A DNA stretch of 64,000 nt from Parabacteroides distasonis ATCC 8503 (lineage in GTDB: Bacteria > Bacteroidota > Bacteroidia > Bacteroidales > Tannerellaceae). The stretch's first letter is position 1; every line of letters begins with the position of its first letter. The notes below the pieces were generated by a model. That model worked only from the letters and a program-made list of their open reading frames with translations. It did no database searches and was not told where the DNA came from. Below, piece by piece: positions 52,714-61,818 of this stretch. Location of the stretch: NCBI RefSeq assembly GCF_000012845.1, contig NC_009615.1, positions 3,784,501 through 3,848,500 of the forward strand. Reading direction: 5' to 3'. A program made the position numbers and the translations under genes.

Positions 52714-54549
52714 ATGGCTTACTTTAATTACAACCGCCGTAAATCATCCGTTGCCCAAATCGGTGACACACCCATGGGAGGTGAGAATCCTATCCGTATT
52801 CAATCCATGGCTAATGTATCAACGATGGATACGGAGGCGGCGGTAGCTCAAGCGATCCGTATGATCGAGGCGGGAGCTGAGTATGTGCGTTTTACGGCAC
52901 AGGGGGAACGGGAAGCCCGAAACTTGGGCGAGATTCGTAAACAATTGAATGAGCAAGGGTATACGACTCCTTTGGTCGCTGATATCCATTTTAATCCTAG
53001 AGCGGCTGATGCCGCCGCCGGTGAGGTGGAAAAGGTACGTATCAATCCGGGAAACTATGTAGATAAGGTAAAGACATTCAGCCATCTTGAATATACGGAT
53101 GAGGAATATGCCGCCGAGATCGAGAAGATCCGCGAGCGGTTCGTCCCTTTCTTGAATATTTGTAAGGCACATGGCACCGCTATTCGTATCGGTGTGAATC
53201 ATGGCTCGCTCTCCGATCGTATCATGAGCCGTTATGGTGATACGCCCGAGGGGATGGTAGCGAGTTGTATGGAGTTTCTTCGCATTTGCCGGGAGGAGAA
53301 TTTCCCGGATGTGGTTATTTCGATTAAGGCTTCCAATACCGTTGTCATGGTAAGGACCGTGCGGTTGTTGGTTCGTACGATGGAGGCCGAGAATATGCAT
53401 TACCCCTTGCACCTTGGGGTAACGGAGGCGGGTGACGGTGAGGACGGGCGTATCAAGAGCGCTGTTGGAATCGGTACGCTTCTATGTGACGGTATCGGTG
53501 ATACGATCCGGGTTTCCTTGAGTGAGGACCCCGAGGCGGAAATGCCGGTAGCGCGTAAATTGGTGGATTATATTAGGGAACGGGAAAATCATCGTCCTAT
53601 CGAGGCTTCGATGGCTCCCGGTTTCGATACGGTGGCGACAAGCCGTCGTATAAGCCGTGTGGTGGAAGGTATCGGAGGTACTTTCTCGCCAGTCGTGATC
53701 TCCGATCGTAGTAGCGGGGATTTTGAGTTTGATTATTTGTCCTTGCCGGACTATATATATATAGGAAAGGAAGATCCGGATAATTTGCCGGATAATTTCC
53801 GTTTATTGGTAGACGCTCATTTTTGGAAAGAGCGTCCGAATGCTTTTCCTTGCTTCATCGCCTCGGAGGCGGAGGAGTTAAAGGATTACGATTGTCCGCT
53901 TAAGTTTATCCGTCTGACGTATATGGATCTTACGGATCGTATGTTGGAGATCTTGAAAGCGGATAAGACCGTGGTGGTCTTATTAAGTACACATCATCGG
54001 AATGGGGTTGGCTCGCAACGTGCGGCTATGCATAAATTGCTGATGGCGGGTTGTGACGTGCCGGTTGTCTTGCATCGTGATTTCCGGGAGACGGATGTGG
54101 AGTTGTTGCAACTGAAATCCGCCGCCGATTTCGGAACGCTTTTGCTGGATGGTTTCGGGGATGGCTTGATGCTGCACAATGAGGGATGCGAGGCGGTTGT
54201 CTCGGATCGCTGTATGTTCGGGATCTTGCAGGCTACAAGAACCCGTATCAGTAAGACGGAATATATCTCTTGTCCGAGTTGCGGACGTACCTTGTACGAC
54301 CTGCAAACAACGATCGCCCGTATCAAGGAGGCTACTTCCCATTTAAAAGGCTTGAAGATCGGTATCATGGGCTGTATCGTGAATGGTCCCGGCGAGATGG
54401 CCGATGCCGACTATGGTTATGTGGGTGCCGGACGTGGACAAATCAGCCTGTATAAAGGTAAGGAATGTGTCCTCAAGAATATCCCCGAGGAAGACGCTGT
54501 AGAACGTTTAGTTCAGTTAATAAAAGAGAACGGGGATTGGGTTAATTGA
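52714..54549 (+). CDS. ispG: 4-hydroxy-3-methylbut-2-en-1-yl diphosphate synthase, long form
   Basis: The enzyme makes HMBPP in the MEP isoprenoid pathway with a [4Fe-4S] cluster. At 611 residues it is the long form found in Bacteroidetes, chlamydiae and plants, with a large insert between the TIM barrel and the reductase-like domain. The cluster ligands are Cys520 and Cys523 (SCPSCGRTLYD) and Cys554 (MGCIVNGPGEMADADYGYVG), with Glu561 next to them. The N-terminal block GGENPIRIQSMANVSTMDTE is typical. It lies after the repeat that separates it from purE. Confidence 0.96.
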   Translation: MAYFNYNRRKSSVAQIGDTPMGGENPIRIQSMANVSTMDTEAAVAQAIRMIEAGAEYVRFTAQGEREARNLGEIRKQLNEQGYTTPLVADIHFNPRAADAAAGEVEKVRINPGNYVDKVKTFSHLEYTDEEYAAEIEKIRERFVPFLNICKAHGTAIRIGVNHGSLSDRIMSRYGDTPEGMVASCMEFLRICREENFPDVVISIKASNTVVMVRTVRLLVRTMEAENMHYPLHLGVTEAGDGEDGRIKSAVGIGTLLCDGIGDTIRVSLSEDPEAEMPVARKLVDYIRERENHRPIEASMAPGFDTVATSRRISRVVEGIGGTFSPVVISDRSSGDFEFDYLSLPDYIYIGKEDPDNLPDNFRLLVDAHFWKERPNAFPCFIASEAEELKDYDCPLKFIRLTYMDLTDRMLEILKADKTVVVLLSTHHRNGVGSQRAAMHKLLMAGCDVPVVLHRDFRETDVELLQLKSAADFGTLLLDGFGDGLMLHNEGCEAVVSDRCMFGILQATRTRISKTEYISCPSCGRTLYDLQTTIARIKEATSHLKGLKIGIMGCIVNGPGEMADADYGYVGAGRGQISLYKGKECVLKNIPEEDAVERLVQLIKENGDWVN

Positions 54550-54569
54550 TTGACTATTGACAATTTGTT

Positions 54570-54577
54570 TATCTTTG
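54570..54577 (+). promoter_or_regulatory. Candidate -7 box TATCTTTG before dut
   Basis: Exact TAnnTTTG match, with ATTG at 54545-54548 exactly 21 bp upstream as a possible -33. It lies only 5 bp before the ATG at 54583, so a message from here would have almost no leader. Confidence 0.55.
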
Positions 54578-54582
54578 CAAGT

Positions 54583-55017
54583 ATGAAAGTAAGAATTATC
54601 AATAAATCGCATCACCCGCTGCCGGGTTATGCGACTCCTTTATCTGCCGGGATGGATATCCGGGCGAATTTGTCGGAATCGGTTGTGTTGAAACCGTTGG
54701 AACGTAAATTAATCCCGACCGGACTTTATATCTCGCTGCCGGAAGGCTATGAGGCCCAGATGCGTCCGCGTAGCGGGCTGGCTTTAAAGCATGGGATAAC
54801 CCTGCTGAATACGCCGGGTACGATCGACGCCGATTATCGGGGGGAGATCGGCATTATTCTCGTGAATCTATCTTCGGAGCCTTTTACGGTGAATGATGGT
54901 GAGCGTATCTGCCAAATGGTTATAGCCGCTCATAGCCATGTGGATTGGGAGCCCGTGGAGACGTTGGATGATACCGAGCGGGGAGCCGGGGGATTCGGTC
55001 ATACCGGAAAAGAATAA
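54583..55017 (+). CDS. dut: dUTP diphosphatase
   Basis: Hydrolyses dUTP to dUMP, keeping uracil out of DNA. The ATG at 54583 gives the usual 144 residues starting [12 protein letters not shown]; an in-frame start at 54550 lies upstream of the candidate promoter box. All five motifs are visible: [37 protein letters not shown] and the C-terminal [11 protein letters not shown] arm. It heads a run with the TPR, DUF4292 and EnvC-like genes, an order I associate with Bacteroidales. Confidence 0.96.
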   Translation: MKVRIINKSHHPLPGYATPLSAGMDIRANLSESVVLKPLERKLIPTGLYISLPEGYEAQMRPRSGLALKHGITLLNTPGTIDADYRGEIGIILVNLSSEPFTVNDGERICQMVIAAHSHVDWEPVETLDDTERGAGGFGHTGKE

Positions 55018-55045
55018 GAATAATAAGGTTAACAAGAATAATAGG

Positions 55046-56764
55046 ATGTTTAAGCAACTGATATATCTCATCTCTTTCCTCTCGTTGGTCGCTGTGCTCC
55101 CGGCTGGTGCTACAGAAACGGAGAAGGATCAACGTAAGTTCGATTACTTCTTTTATGAGGGCTTGAATTTGAAGAACGCCGGGAAATTCGACGCCGCTTA
55201 TGATGCCTTCAACCATTGCTTGGAGATTGACTCTACGGCGGCTCCGGTCTTGTATGAGCTTTCTTCTTTTTATGTACAGTTGAACCGTCCGGAGAAAGCG
55301 GTCGAGATGTTGAAAAGAGCCGTGGCCAACAGCAAGGATAATTTCACGTATAAAATGGCATTGGCGTCTATCACCCGGAATCTGGGCATGTATGGCGAAG
55401 CCGCCGAGGAGTACGAGGAATTGGTTCGTGATTATCCGGAGAAGGAGGAGCTGAATTATTATCTGGCCGATGCCTTGACGCAAGCCGGCGAGATCGGGAA
55501 GGCGATCGAGGCTTATGATGCGTTGGAGTCGGTTATGGGTATGAACGAGGCGATCTCCATGCAGAAATACAAACTGTACGTCCAGTTGGAGAAACCGGAA
55601 GAGGCTTTCAAGGAGATCGAGAAGCTAGCGGCTAAATATCCTATGGAGGCCCGTTACCAGATCGTATTGGGCGATCTTCATTTGGAAAACGGGGAGATGG
55701 ACAAGGCTTTGGCTTGCTATCAAAAAGCGAATGAGATTGATCCGACCGACCCTTATTATATCGTCTCTATGGCCAATTACTACGAGGCGAAAGGGGATAA
55801 GGAGGCCGCCGAGCAACAAATCCGCAGCGCTTTGGTAAACGAGAAGCTGGACGTGGAGACGAAAGTGAACATCCTTTCCCGGTATATCTTGAAACTGCAA
55901 CAAACGAAGCAAGGAACTGAGAACGCGAACCATTTATTCCAAACTCTTTTGGAGCAACATCCGGAGGATATCGACTTAAAACTGATGTATGGCGGTCTCT
56001 TGATGGCCCAAGGAAAGACAGAGGAGGCGAAATTCCAGTTCCAGTTGGTAACAGAGATGGAACCGGGTAACGCCGGGGCTTGGCAGCAATTGCTGAATCT
56101 GGCTTTGAAAGGGGAGGATATCCCGGAGGTCATCCGTATCTGTACGGCTTGTATGGAGCTTTTCCCCGAGTCGCCGGAATATTACTTCTATCTGGGTATC
56201 GCTTACTACCAACAACAGAAATATCAAGAAGCCTTGAATACCTATTATGCGGGCTTGAATATCATTCCGAAGGAGAACCTGCCGCTGAAATCGGATTTCT
56301 ACGGTCAGATCGGTGATATTTATTACCAGATGGGGCAATTGGATCAAGCGTATAAAGCGTACGATGAGGCGTTGAAGTATAATGACAAGAACGTGGTCGT
56401 ACTGAACAACTACAGTTACTTCCTTTCTTTGGAGAAGAAAGACTTGAAAAAGGCGGAACGTATGAGCGCCCAATGTATCAAGCTGGAACCGGACAACGCC
56501 ACGTATCTGGATACCTACGCTTGGATCTTCTTCGTACAAGGAAACTATACCTTGGCGAAAATCTATATCGAGAGCGCTTTGGAGAAAGATAAGACAAAGA
56601 GCGCCGAACTCGTGGATCATTATGGGGACATCCTTTTCATGAACGGTGATAAGGAAAAAGCGGTGGAGCAATGGAAAAAGGCGAAAGAGATGGGGAAGGA
56701 TTCCGAGATCTTGAACCGTAAGATCGCCGAGCAACAATATATAGAAGACGAGAACGCGAAATGA
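55046..56764 (+). CDS. Secreted tetratricopeptide repeat protein
   Basis: The ATG at 55046 gives 572 residues with a signal peptide (LISFLSLVAVLPAGA); the frame runs open back into dut but that part has no sense. About a dozen TPR units fill the protein (for example YEEYLVRDYPEKEELNYYLADAL-like and QIGDIYYQMGQLDQAYKAYDEAL-like repeats). It is probably periplasmic. It overlaps the DUF4292 gene by 4 bp, so the two likely act together at the envelope. Specific function is unknown. Confidence 0.85.
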   Translation: MFKQLIYLISFLSLVAVLPAGATETEKDQRKFDYFFYEGLNLKNAGKFDAAYDAFNHCLEIDSTAAPVLYELSSFYVQLNRPEKAVEMLKRAVANSKDNFTYKMALASITRNLGMYGEAAEEYEELVRDYPEKEELNYYLADALTQAGEIGKAIEAYDALESVMGMNEAISMQKYKLYVQLEKPEEAFKEIEKLAAKYPMEARYQIVLGDLHLENGEMDKALACYQKANEIDPTDPYYIVSMANYYEAKGDKEAAEQQIRSALVNEKLDVETKVNILSRYILKLQQTKQGTENANHLFQTLLEQHPEDIDLKLMYGGLLMAQGKTEEAKFQFQLVTEMEPGNAGAWQQLLNLALKGEDIPEVIRICTACMELFPESPEYYFYLGIAYYQQQKYQEALNTYYAGLNIIPKENLPLKSDFYGQIGDIYYQMGQLDQAYKAYDEALKYNDKNVVVLNNYSYFLSLEKKDLKKAERMSAQCIKLEPDNATYLDTYAWIFFVQGNYTLAKIYIESALEKDKTKSAELVDHYGDILFMNGDKEKAVEQWKKAKEMGKDSEILNRKIAEQQYIEDENAK

Positions 56765-57606
56765 AAAGAGACTATTTCTTGACCTTCCTGTTATGTGGAG
56801 GTCTTTTACTTTCGATGTTGACAGGCTGTAAATCGTCCAAGAAAGTCGGGACGGTGGAATCCGCTAGCGTGAAGGCTCATAATGAGTTCTTCCAGTCGGT
56901 GGAGGATCAATCCTTCCAGTTCCGTACCTTGACGGCCCGGTTGAACGTGGATCTGGATATCCCTGGTAAGCAAATGAGCTCTCGGGTGGATATGAAGATG
57001 GTCAAGGATAGTGCTTTCCAACTGTCGGTACAACCTTTTCTCGGGATCGAGATCTTCCGTATCGAGTTGAGCCGGGATACGATCAAGGTGGTAGACCGCA
57101 TGAATAAACGCTATATGATCGAGAATTATTCCAATTTGCAAGGGCAGACTCCGATCGAGTTCAACTTCTACAATTTGCAGGCTCTTTTCACGAATCATCT
57201 GTTTATCCCGGGGGAGCAGGGCGTTTCCCGTAAGCATTATAATCGTTTTAAGCTGAATCAAGAAGGCCCGGTAGCCGAGATCAAGACCAAGGATGCCATG
57301 GGGCTTTTCTATACCTTTAAGGCGGATGGCGAGGAGAAACTTCTCTCTACCTATGTAGCGGATCCTTCCGATCGTTATGCCTTGCAATGGCTGTACGAGG
57401 ATTTTCGCTTGGTGGATCGGCAGCCGTTCCCGATGTTGATGGATGTGCAGGTGTTGAAGAACGGGAATCCCGAGGGTGGGGTGAAGATCCATTACTCCCG
57501 TATCCAACTGGACGAGCCGCTCAAGTTGGATTTTTCGGTTCCTTCTAAATATAAGCGTATTACCTTTGCGCAAGTATTGAAAACGATTACGAATCTGAAT
57601 CAATAA
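56761..57606 (+). CDS. DUF4292 lipoprotein, LolB-like fold
   Basis: The 281-residue protein has a lipobox (LLSMLTGC, Cys near residue 23) and one DUF4292 domain, with FQFRTLTARLNVDLDIPGK, VQPFLGIEIFRIELS and RMNKRYMIENYS. This family looks related to LolA/LolB-type lipid carriers, so an outer-membrane lipoprotein or lipid transfer role is conceivable. It sits between the TPR protein (4-bp overlap) and the EnvC-like protein (6 bp). Confidence 0.82.
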   Translation: MKRDYFLTFLLCGGLLLSMLTGCKSSKKVGTVESASVKAHNEFFQSVEDQSFQFRTLTARLNVDLDIPGKQMSSRVDMKMVKDSAFQLSVQPFLGIEIFRIELSRDTIKVVDRMNKRYMIENYSNLQGQTPIEFNFYNLQALFTNHLFIPGEQGVSRKHYNRFKLNQEGPVAEIKTKDAMGLFYTFKADGEEKLLSTYVADPSDRYALQWLYEDFRLVDRQPFPMLMDVQVLKNGNPEGGVKIHYSRIQLDEPLKLDFSVPSKYKRITFAQVLKTITNLNQ

Positions 57607-57612
57607 TCTATC

Positions 57613-58932
57613 ATGAGGCACGTCTGGATCGTTCTATTGGCATTGTCTTTATCTACCGTGGTTTACGGTCAGAAATCCGCCGCTGTCCGTCAGTTGGAGC
57701 AGCAGCGCAAGGAGGCGTTGGCCGATATCGAGGAGACGAATAAATTATTACAGGAGACGGCCCAGACTGCTAAAACTTCCCTGAACCGTTTGAATCTACT
57801 CTCCAAACAAATTCTTTCCCGTAGGAAAGTCATCAGTTTATTGAATCAAGAGCTGGATGAGATCGAGAAAGATATCTTGAATATCCAAGGCCAGTTGCGC
57901 ACCTTAAAACGGGAACTGGGCGATAAGCAGACGAATTACGGTAAATCGATGCGAGGGCTTTATAAACGCCATAGCTCGCAAGATAAATTGTTGTTTATCC
58001 TATCCGCCGAGAGTTTCTCTCAATCCATGCGGCGTATGCGGTATTTGCGGGAATATGCGGATTGGCAGAAGCGGCAAGCGAATGACATCGTTGAAAAGCA
58101 GGCCGAGATCAGCCGCAAGCAAGCTGAGATGGAGAAGACCCGTGCCGAGAAGCGTACCCTTTTAGGAACTCGTCAAGAAGAGAGTAAGAAGCTAGAAAGC
58201 GAGGAAGCTTCTCAGAAAGAGGAAGTCCAGCTATTGAATAAGAGACAAAAGGATTTGAAGGCGGATCTCCAAAAGAAGCGTCGTCAAGCCGAGGCTTTAA
58301 ACCGACAGATAGAGAAGCAGATCGCCGAGGAGATCGCCCGTGCCGAGGCCGAGGCGAAAGCCGCCCGTGAACGTGCGGAACGTGAGCGCCGTGCCCGTGA
58401 ACAAGCTGCCGCTAAGGGTAAACCCGTACCGGAGAGTAAAAACGAGCCGATCCGTGAGGAACGTGTGGCGGATACGAAAGGGGGCTATGCGATGACAAAG
58501 GCGGAGAAGCAATTGTCCGATAACTTCGCCAATAACCGGGGGCGTTTGCCGTATCCGGTGGCCGGAAGACATACGATCGTCGCTACATTCGGCGAGCAAC
58601 AGCATCAGGAGTTGAAATATGTTCGTACCAGTAATAGTGGTATCGATATCCAGACCTCACCCGGGGCGGATGCCCGTGCGGTATTCAATGGGGAGGTAAC
58701 GCGTGTGTTCGTGGTGCCGGGGTATAATAATTCCGTAATCGTTCGTCATGGTAACTACTTGACGGTTTATAGCAATTTGAGTCAGGTATATGTAAAAGCG
58801 GGCGACCGGGTCTCTACCCGTCAAGCGATCGGAAGGATCTATTCGGATCCGGAGGACGGTAATTCCACGATCCTCCATTTCCAATTGTGGAAGGAAAAGA
58901 CGAAGCTGAATCCGCAGCCTTGGTTGGAATAA
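57613..58932 (+). CDS. EnvC-like murein hydrolase activator with degenerate M23 domain
   Basis: The 439-residue protein has a signal peptide (ending VVYGQ), a long coiled coil (about residues 22-270) and a C-terminal LytM/M23 domain. The metal site is broken. The usual HxxxD reads NSGID (Asn341 for His), the HxH reads ILH (Ile420 for the first His), and the loop His reads YSNL. That is what is expected of EnvC-type proteins, which activate amidases instead of cutting peptidoglycan themselves. No amidase gene is next to it. It ends a conserved-looking operon begun by dut. Confidence 0.88.
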   Translation: MRHVWIVLLALSLSTVVYGQKSAAVRQLEQQRKEALADIEETNKLLQETAQTAKTSLNRLNLLSKQILSRRKVISLLNQELDEIEKDILNIQGQLRTLKRELGDKQTNYGKSMRGLYKRHSSQDKLLFILSAESFSQSMRRMRYLREYADWQKRQANDIVEKQAEISRKQAEMEKTRAEKRTLLGTRQEESKKLESEEASQKEEVQLLNKRQKDLKADLQKKRRQAEALNRQIEKQIAEEIARAEAEAKAARERAERERRAREQAAAKGKPVPESKNEPIREERVADTKGGYAMTKAEKQLSDNFANNRGRLPYPVAGRHTIVATFGEQQHQELKYVRTSNSGIDIQTSPGADARAVFNGEVTRVFVVPGYNNSVIVRHGNYLTVYSNLSQVYVKAGDRVSTRQAIGRIYSDPEDGNSTILHFQLWKEKTKLNPQPWLE

Positions 58933-58962
58933 AAGCGGTTGTGATATGTTAAAACTATGATG

Positions 58963-59041
58963 GGCATTATAAGGCTGTTACGATGCCTGTTGTAAAGATG
59001 CTAGAATGCCCATTGTAACAACCTTATAATGCCTATTGTAA
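58963..59041. repeat. Inverted repeat with 23-bp period between convergent genes
   Basis: Bases 58963-58981 pair with 59015-59033 at 18 of 19 positions. The word ATGCC..TTGTAA recurs at 58983, 59006 and 59029, exactly 23 bp apart. It lies between the EnvC-like gene and the convergent PLC-like gene, so it could end transcription from both sides. Confidence 0.8.
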
Positions 59042-59050
59042 TTTTCTCGT

Positions 59051-59905
59051 TTAACGCTCGTTCAATACGTTGTATAACCCATTCAGGTCATCGGCACCTA
59101 CCAAGTCTACGCCTTCTTTGATGAAGAAGCGTTTGAACTGCTCGGTATCCGGGGCGCCCCACCAACGGAATAGTTTTCCCTCATCGTGGACTTTCCGGAT
59201 GATCTCACGCATCTTCTGTAGTTGGTCGGCGGGCATCTCACCTTCGCCTTTCCATGTGAAGAAATCGGAGTAATTATCGCTTATGACCGGAGCGAGGGAA
59301 GCAGGGATGCCCTGTCCCAGATCCTTTATTTGTCCGTCGAGGAAGGTGAAGCGGCTGTTCTCTTTCGGCAGGCTGTTCTTCGGACGGTCGCCGGAAAGGA
59401 AGAAGAGGACGGCACCTTCTTTATATTCGCCGTTATCGACGGAACAGAAATATTCCTTGTAAGGTTCCATCTGTTTCTTTAATAGCTTGTACATCTCTTC
59501 GCCTTGTGCCTTGCAATCCACCATCAGGTAGAAAGGACGATCGCTACCGGGATAGACCTTACCTCCATTCGCTTGTATGCGGGCCACGAGCGGCTTGAGG
59601 TATAGGTTCTCGAAGGTAATTGCCGGATTGGGTTCCGGGCGGTCATGGGAAACGTATAGCTCGTCATCGATCAGCCACAGATCGGCCTCCACGCAGTTGA
59701 AGCGGAAGGACAAGGCGTCCAGCAGAGGTCTCTCCCGCCAGTAATCATTGTGCGAGAAGGCGTTGTAATGAATTGCGGAGGAGGCTTTCTGAATCGTCTG
59801 CTCCGTGGTTGTCTCCGCCACTTGAACTGTGTCCGATCCCTTCGGGGAGGAGCAAGCCGTACAGAGGGCGAGGGAGGTGATAAATAAGGATAGAATCTGT
59901 TTCAT
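59051..59905 (-). CDS. PLC/GDPD-like phosphodiesterase lipoprotein
   Basis: The 284-residue product has a lipobox (SLALCTAC) and a TIM-barrel phosphodiesterase domain. FSHNDYWRERPLLDAL, VEADLWLIDDELYVSHD and FYLMVDCKAQG match the first catalytic His, the metal-binding Glu/Asp pair with the second His, and the following strand of GDPD/PI-PLC enzymes. It probably acts in the periplasm on glycerophosphodiesters or inositol phospholipids. It follows the GH63-like gene on the minus strand after 81 bp that hold a perfect palindrome. Confidence 0.78.
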   Translation of the reverse strand: MKQILSLFITSLALCTACSSPKGSDTVQVAETTTEQTIQKASSAIHYNAFSHNDYWRERPLLDALSFRFNCVEADLWLIDDELYVSHDRPEPNPAITFENLYLKPLVARIQANGGKVYPGSDRPFYLMVDCKAQGEEMYKLLKKQMEPYKEYFCSVDNGEYKEGAVLFFLSGDRPKNSLPKENSRFTFLDGQIKDLGQGIPASLAPVISDNYSDFFTWKGEGEMPADQLQKMREIIRKVHDEGKLFRWWGAPDTEQFKRFFIKEGVDLVGADDLNGLYNVLNER

Positions 59906-59927
59906 ATACTAATTGTTTTTTGAGTCT

Positions 59928-59963
59928 AGTTGTAGAGACGGGGCGTGCCCCGTCTCTACAACT
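59928..59963. repeat. Perfect 17-bp-arm palindrome of the GAGACGGGGC type
   Basis: Bases 59928-59944 and 59947-59963 are exact reverse complements separated by GT. The core GTAGAGACGGGGC is a word I know as a REP-like repeat in many genomes. It lies between the GH63-like and PLC-like genes. Confidence 0.8.
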
Positions 59964-59986
59964 GGATGTTTGATGGATTTACTGTT

Positions 59987-61615
59987 TTATACGGTTTGCG
60001 TGCCGGGTTTTACGTTAGCCGTCTTCTGTTTGTCGCCCCAAAGGACGGTTAGTTCCAAGGGGACGTCGCTGGTAATTTCTACCTGCGGCTCTTGGGTAGC
60101 GGAAGAACGGGCCTTGACTTTGATCGCTACCAGACCGTCGAGGCCGAAAGGATAACGGTCGATACCATAAGCCTCCGTCAAGTTCACGTCTACGGTCAAT
60201 TTCTTCTCGTACACATTGGAGCGGATGCCGAAGATTTGCTCGATCAAGCCGGAGATCGGTGCCAGTCCGCCCCAGCCCACGAAATTCGGGCGAGCCATGA
60301 AGCCCGGCTCCTCATGTTCCGGAGCGTAGTATTCCCAGAACGTACCGGTATTCTTATACACCTTTAGGACGTTATCGTAATGGTTGCGTGCGATCTCGTA
60401 AGCCAATTTACGATAGCCTTGTTGCAATAGGCCGGTAATCACCATATAGTTCGCTCCCGGCCATACGCCACCCTGCCAGTAGCGGCCGTTATCCTTGTAT
60501 TTAGGATGGTTGGCGGCAAGGGAAGGGACGCGGTGCAGGCGGTTGAATGTCTCCTTGTTATCCAGCTCGGCCACGAAAGCATCCATGCGTTCCTTGGACA
60601 GGACATCGGTCAATAAGGCCCAGTACGCGTAGATTCCCTTGGTGGAGGAAAGGCTTCCGTCGGCGTATTGATCGAAAAGGAAATGCTCCTTCTCGTCCCA
60701 TAGGTTCTCGTTGATATACTTCTTTAGCATCTTCTGCTCGTCCTCGAACTCCTCGATCTCCTGCCAACGCTCCAGATAGAAACCCATCTCAAGCAGATGC
60801 CCGGCGGTGAAGTATTGTTGCAAGCAAACGTCCAGCCAGATCATATGGCCGTGGCTGTATATCGGATTGTATTTCGGTTCCACCCGGGGCATGTTGTCCA
60901 TGCCGGTACCCCAACCGCTGGTCCAATACGTACCGTTGCGCCACGTATGGTTTAGCTTCAACCATTTATAATAAGCGCAAAGGGCGGGGAATATCTTGTG
61001 TAGGCGGTCTATATCGCCGAACTGCTTATAATAGACGATCTCGCTCCAAGGGAGGATATTCGGTCCGGTGCTGGTCGGATCGTAACGCTCGAAACAGTCC
61101 GCTCCGTCCGCCTTGATCTCCCGGCAGATGAAACCGTCCGGATGTTGTTTGGCGTAGAAATTATCTAACGTACGTTGGAAGGGGAAGAAGCGGGTACCGA
61201 AACGGGCGAACATCATCATGAAGGCGGAGTCCCACATGAAGATATTGCCGTTGTAGGCGACATCAAGGTAACTGCATACGAAACCGGAATCCGGTTCCGG
61301 GGCCTTGATGTTGCCGATGCCGATTTGCCAAGCCTTCCAGTACATCTCGATCTCTTTCTCATGTCCGCTCCAAGTCGGGCCCGGGAGGATTTGCTTGGCC
61401 TCCTCGAAGGTTCCGGGCGTGATGGTCTCCGGTCTCGCCGTCCGGAACTCGTTCTCGGTCACGAAGGGTTCCTTCAGGTAGGTGTTCTTGTAAGGAAGAT
61501 TGTATTTGGGGCGTTTCTCTTCCATTTTCTCTTGTGCTAAAAGGTTCCCGGCGGGAACGGAGGCCGCGCCTGCCGCAAGAAGGGATTGCTTTAAGAAGTT
61601 TCGTCTTGTTGTCAT
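59987..61615 (-). CDS. GH63-like (MGH1-type) glycoside hydrolase with Tat signal
   Basis: The 542-residue protein has a twin-arginine leader (TTRRNFLKQSLLAAGAASVPA), so it is exported folded. The rest is an (alpha/alpha)6 barrel resembling GH63 and mannosylglycerate hydrolases: YNGNIFMWDSAFMMMFARFG, GWGTGMDNMPR, YWQGGVWPGANYMVITGL and NFVGWGGLAPISGL. It most likely releases terminal alpha-glucose or mannose from a small glycan or glycoside. Catalytic residues were not assigned. It is on the minus strand with alkaline phosphatase upstream. Confidence 0.78.
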   Translation of the reverse strand: MTTRRNFLKQSLLAAGAASVPAGNLLAQEKMEEKRPKYNLPYKNTYLKEPFVTENEFRTARPETITPGTFEEAKQILPGPTWSGHEKEIEMYWKAWQIGIGNIKAPEPDSGFVCSYLDVAYNGNIFMWDSAFMMMFARFGTRFFPFQRTLDNFYAKQHPDGFICREIKADGADCFERYDPTSTGPNILPWSEIVYYKQFGDIDRLHKIFPALCAYYKWLKLNHTWRNGTYWTSGWGTGMDNMPRVEPKYNPIYSHGHMIWLDVCLQQYFTAGHLLEMGFYLERWQEIEEFEDEQKMLKKYINENLWDEKEHFLFDQYADGSLSSTKGIYAYWALLTDVLSKERMDAFVAELDNKETFNRLHRVPSLAANHPKYKDNGRYWQGGVWPGANYMVITGLLQQGYRKLAYEIARNHYDNVLKVYKNTGTFWEYYAPEHEEPGFMARPNFVGWGGLAPISGLIEQIFGIRSNVYEKKLTVDVNLTEAYGIDRYPFGLDGLVAIKVKARSSATQEPQVEITSDVPLELTVLWGDKQKTANVKPGTQTV

Positions 61616-61699
61616 TCTTTATGATATTTATTGGGGGAGAGAGGGAGAAGGCGCGCCTCAGTCGGTGAACACAGTCCTCCCGGTCGGGTACCGTAGTAC

Positions 61700-61775
61700 T
61701 GCTAGTCAAGTACTGCTGTCCTGCTAGTCAAGTACCGCTGTCCTCTCAGCCAAAGTACTGCGGTACTTGACTAGC
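61700..61775. repeat. 22-bp direct repeats with an inverted copy, 3' of the phosphatase gene
   Basis: TGCTAGTCAAGTAC occurs at 61700 and 61722, a 22-bp period, and a weaker third unit begins near 61744. Bases 61723-61737 and 61761-61775 are exact 15-bp reverse complements. The rest of the 203-bp gap shows nothing else. Confidence 0.8.
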
Positions 61776-61818
61776 GGGATAGCCCTGTTATACTCTCCAT
61801 CGGATGAATACTGTTTGA

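Noticed and set aside
54938..55045. Upstream start for the TPR protein inside dut
   Set aside because: The extra 36 residues overlap dut and would precede the signal peptide with a charged, senseless segment.
55976..56737. 253-codon minus-strand frame in the TPR gene, and 56806-57621 in the DUF4292 gene
   Set aside because: Both are shadows of genes with signal peptides and domains; no independent support.
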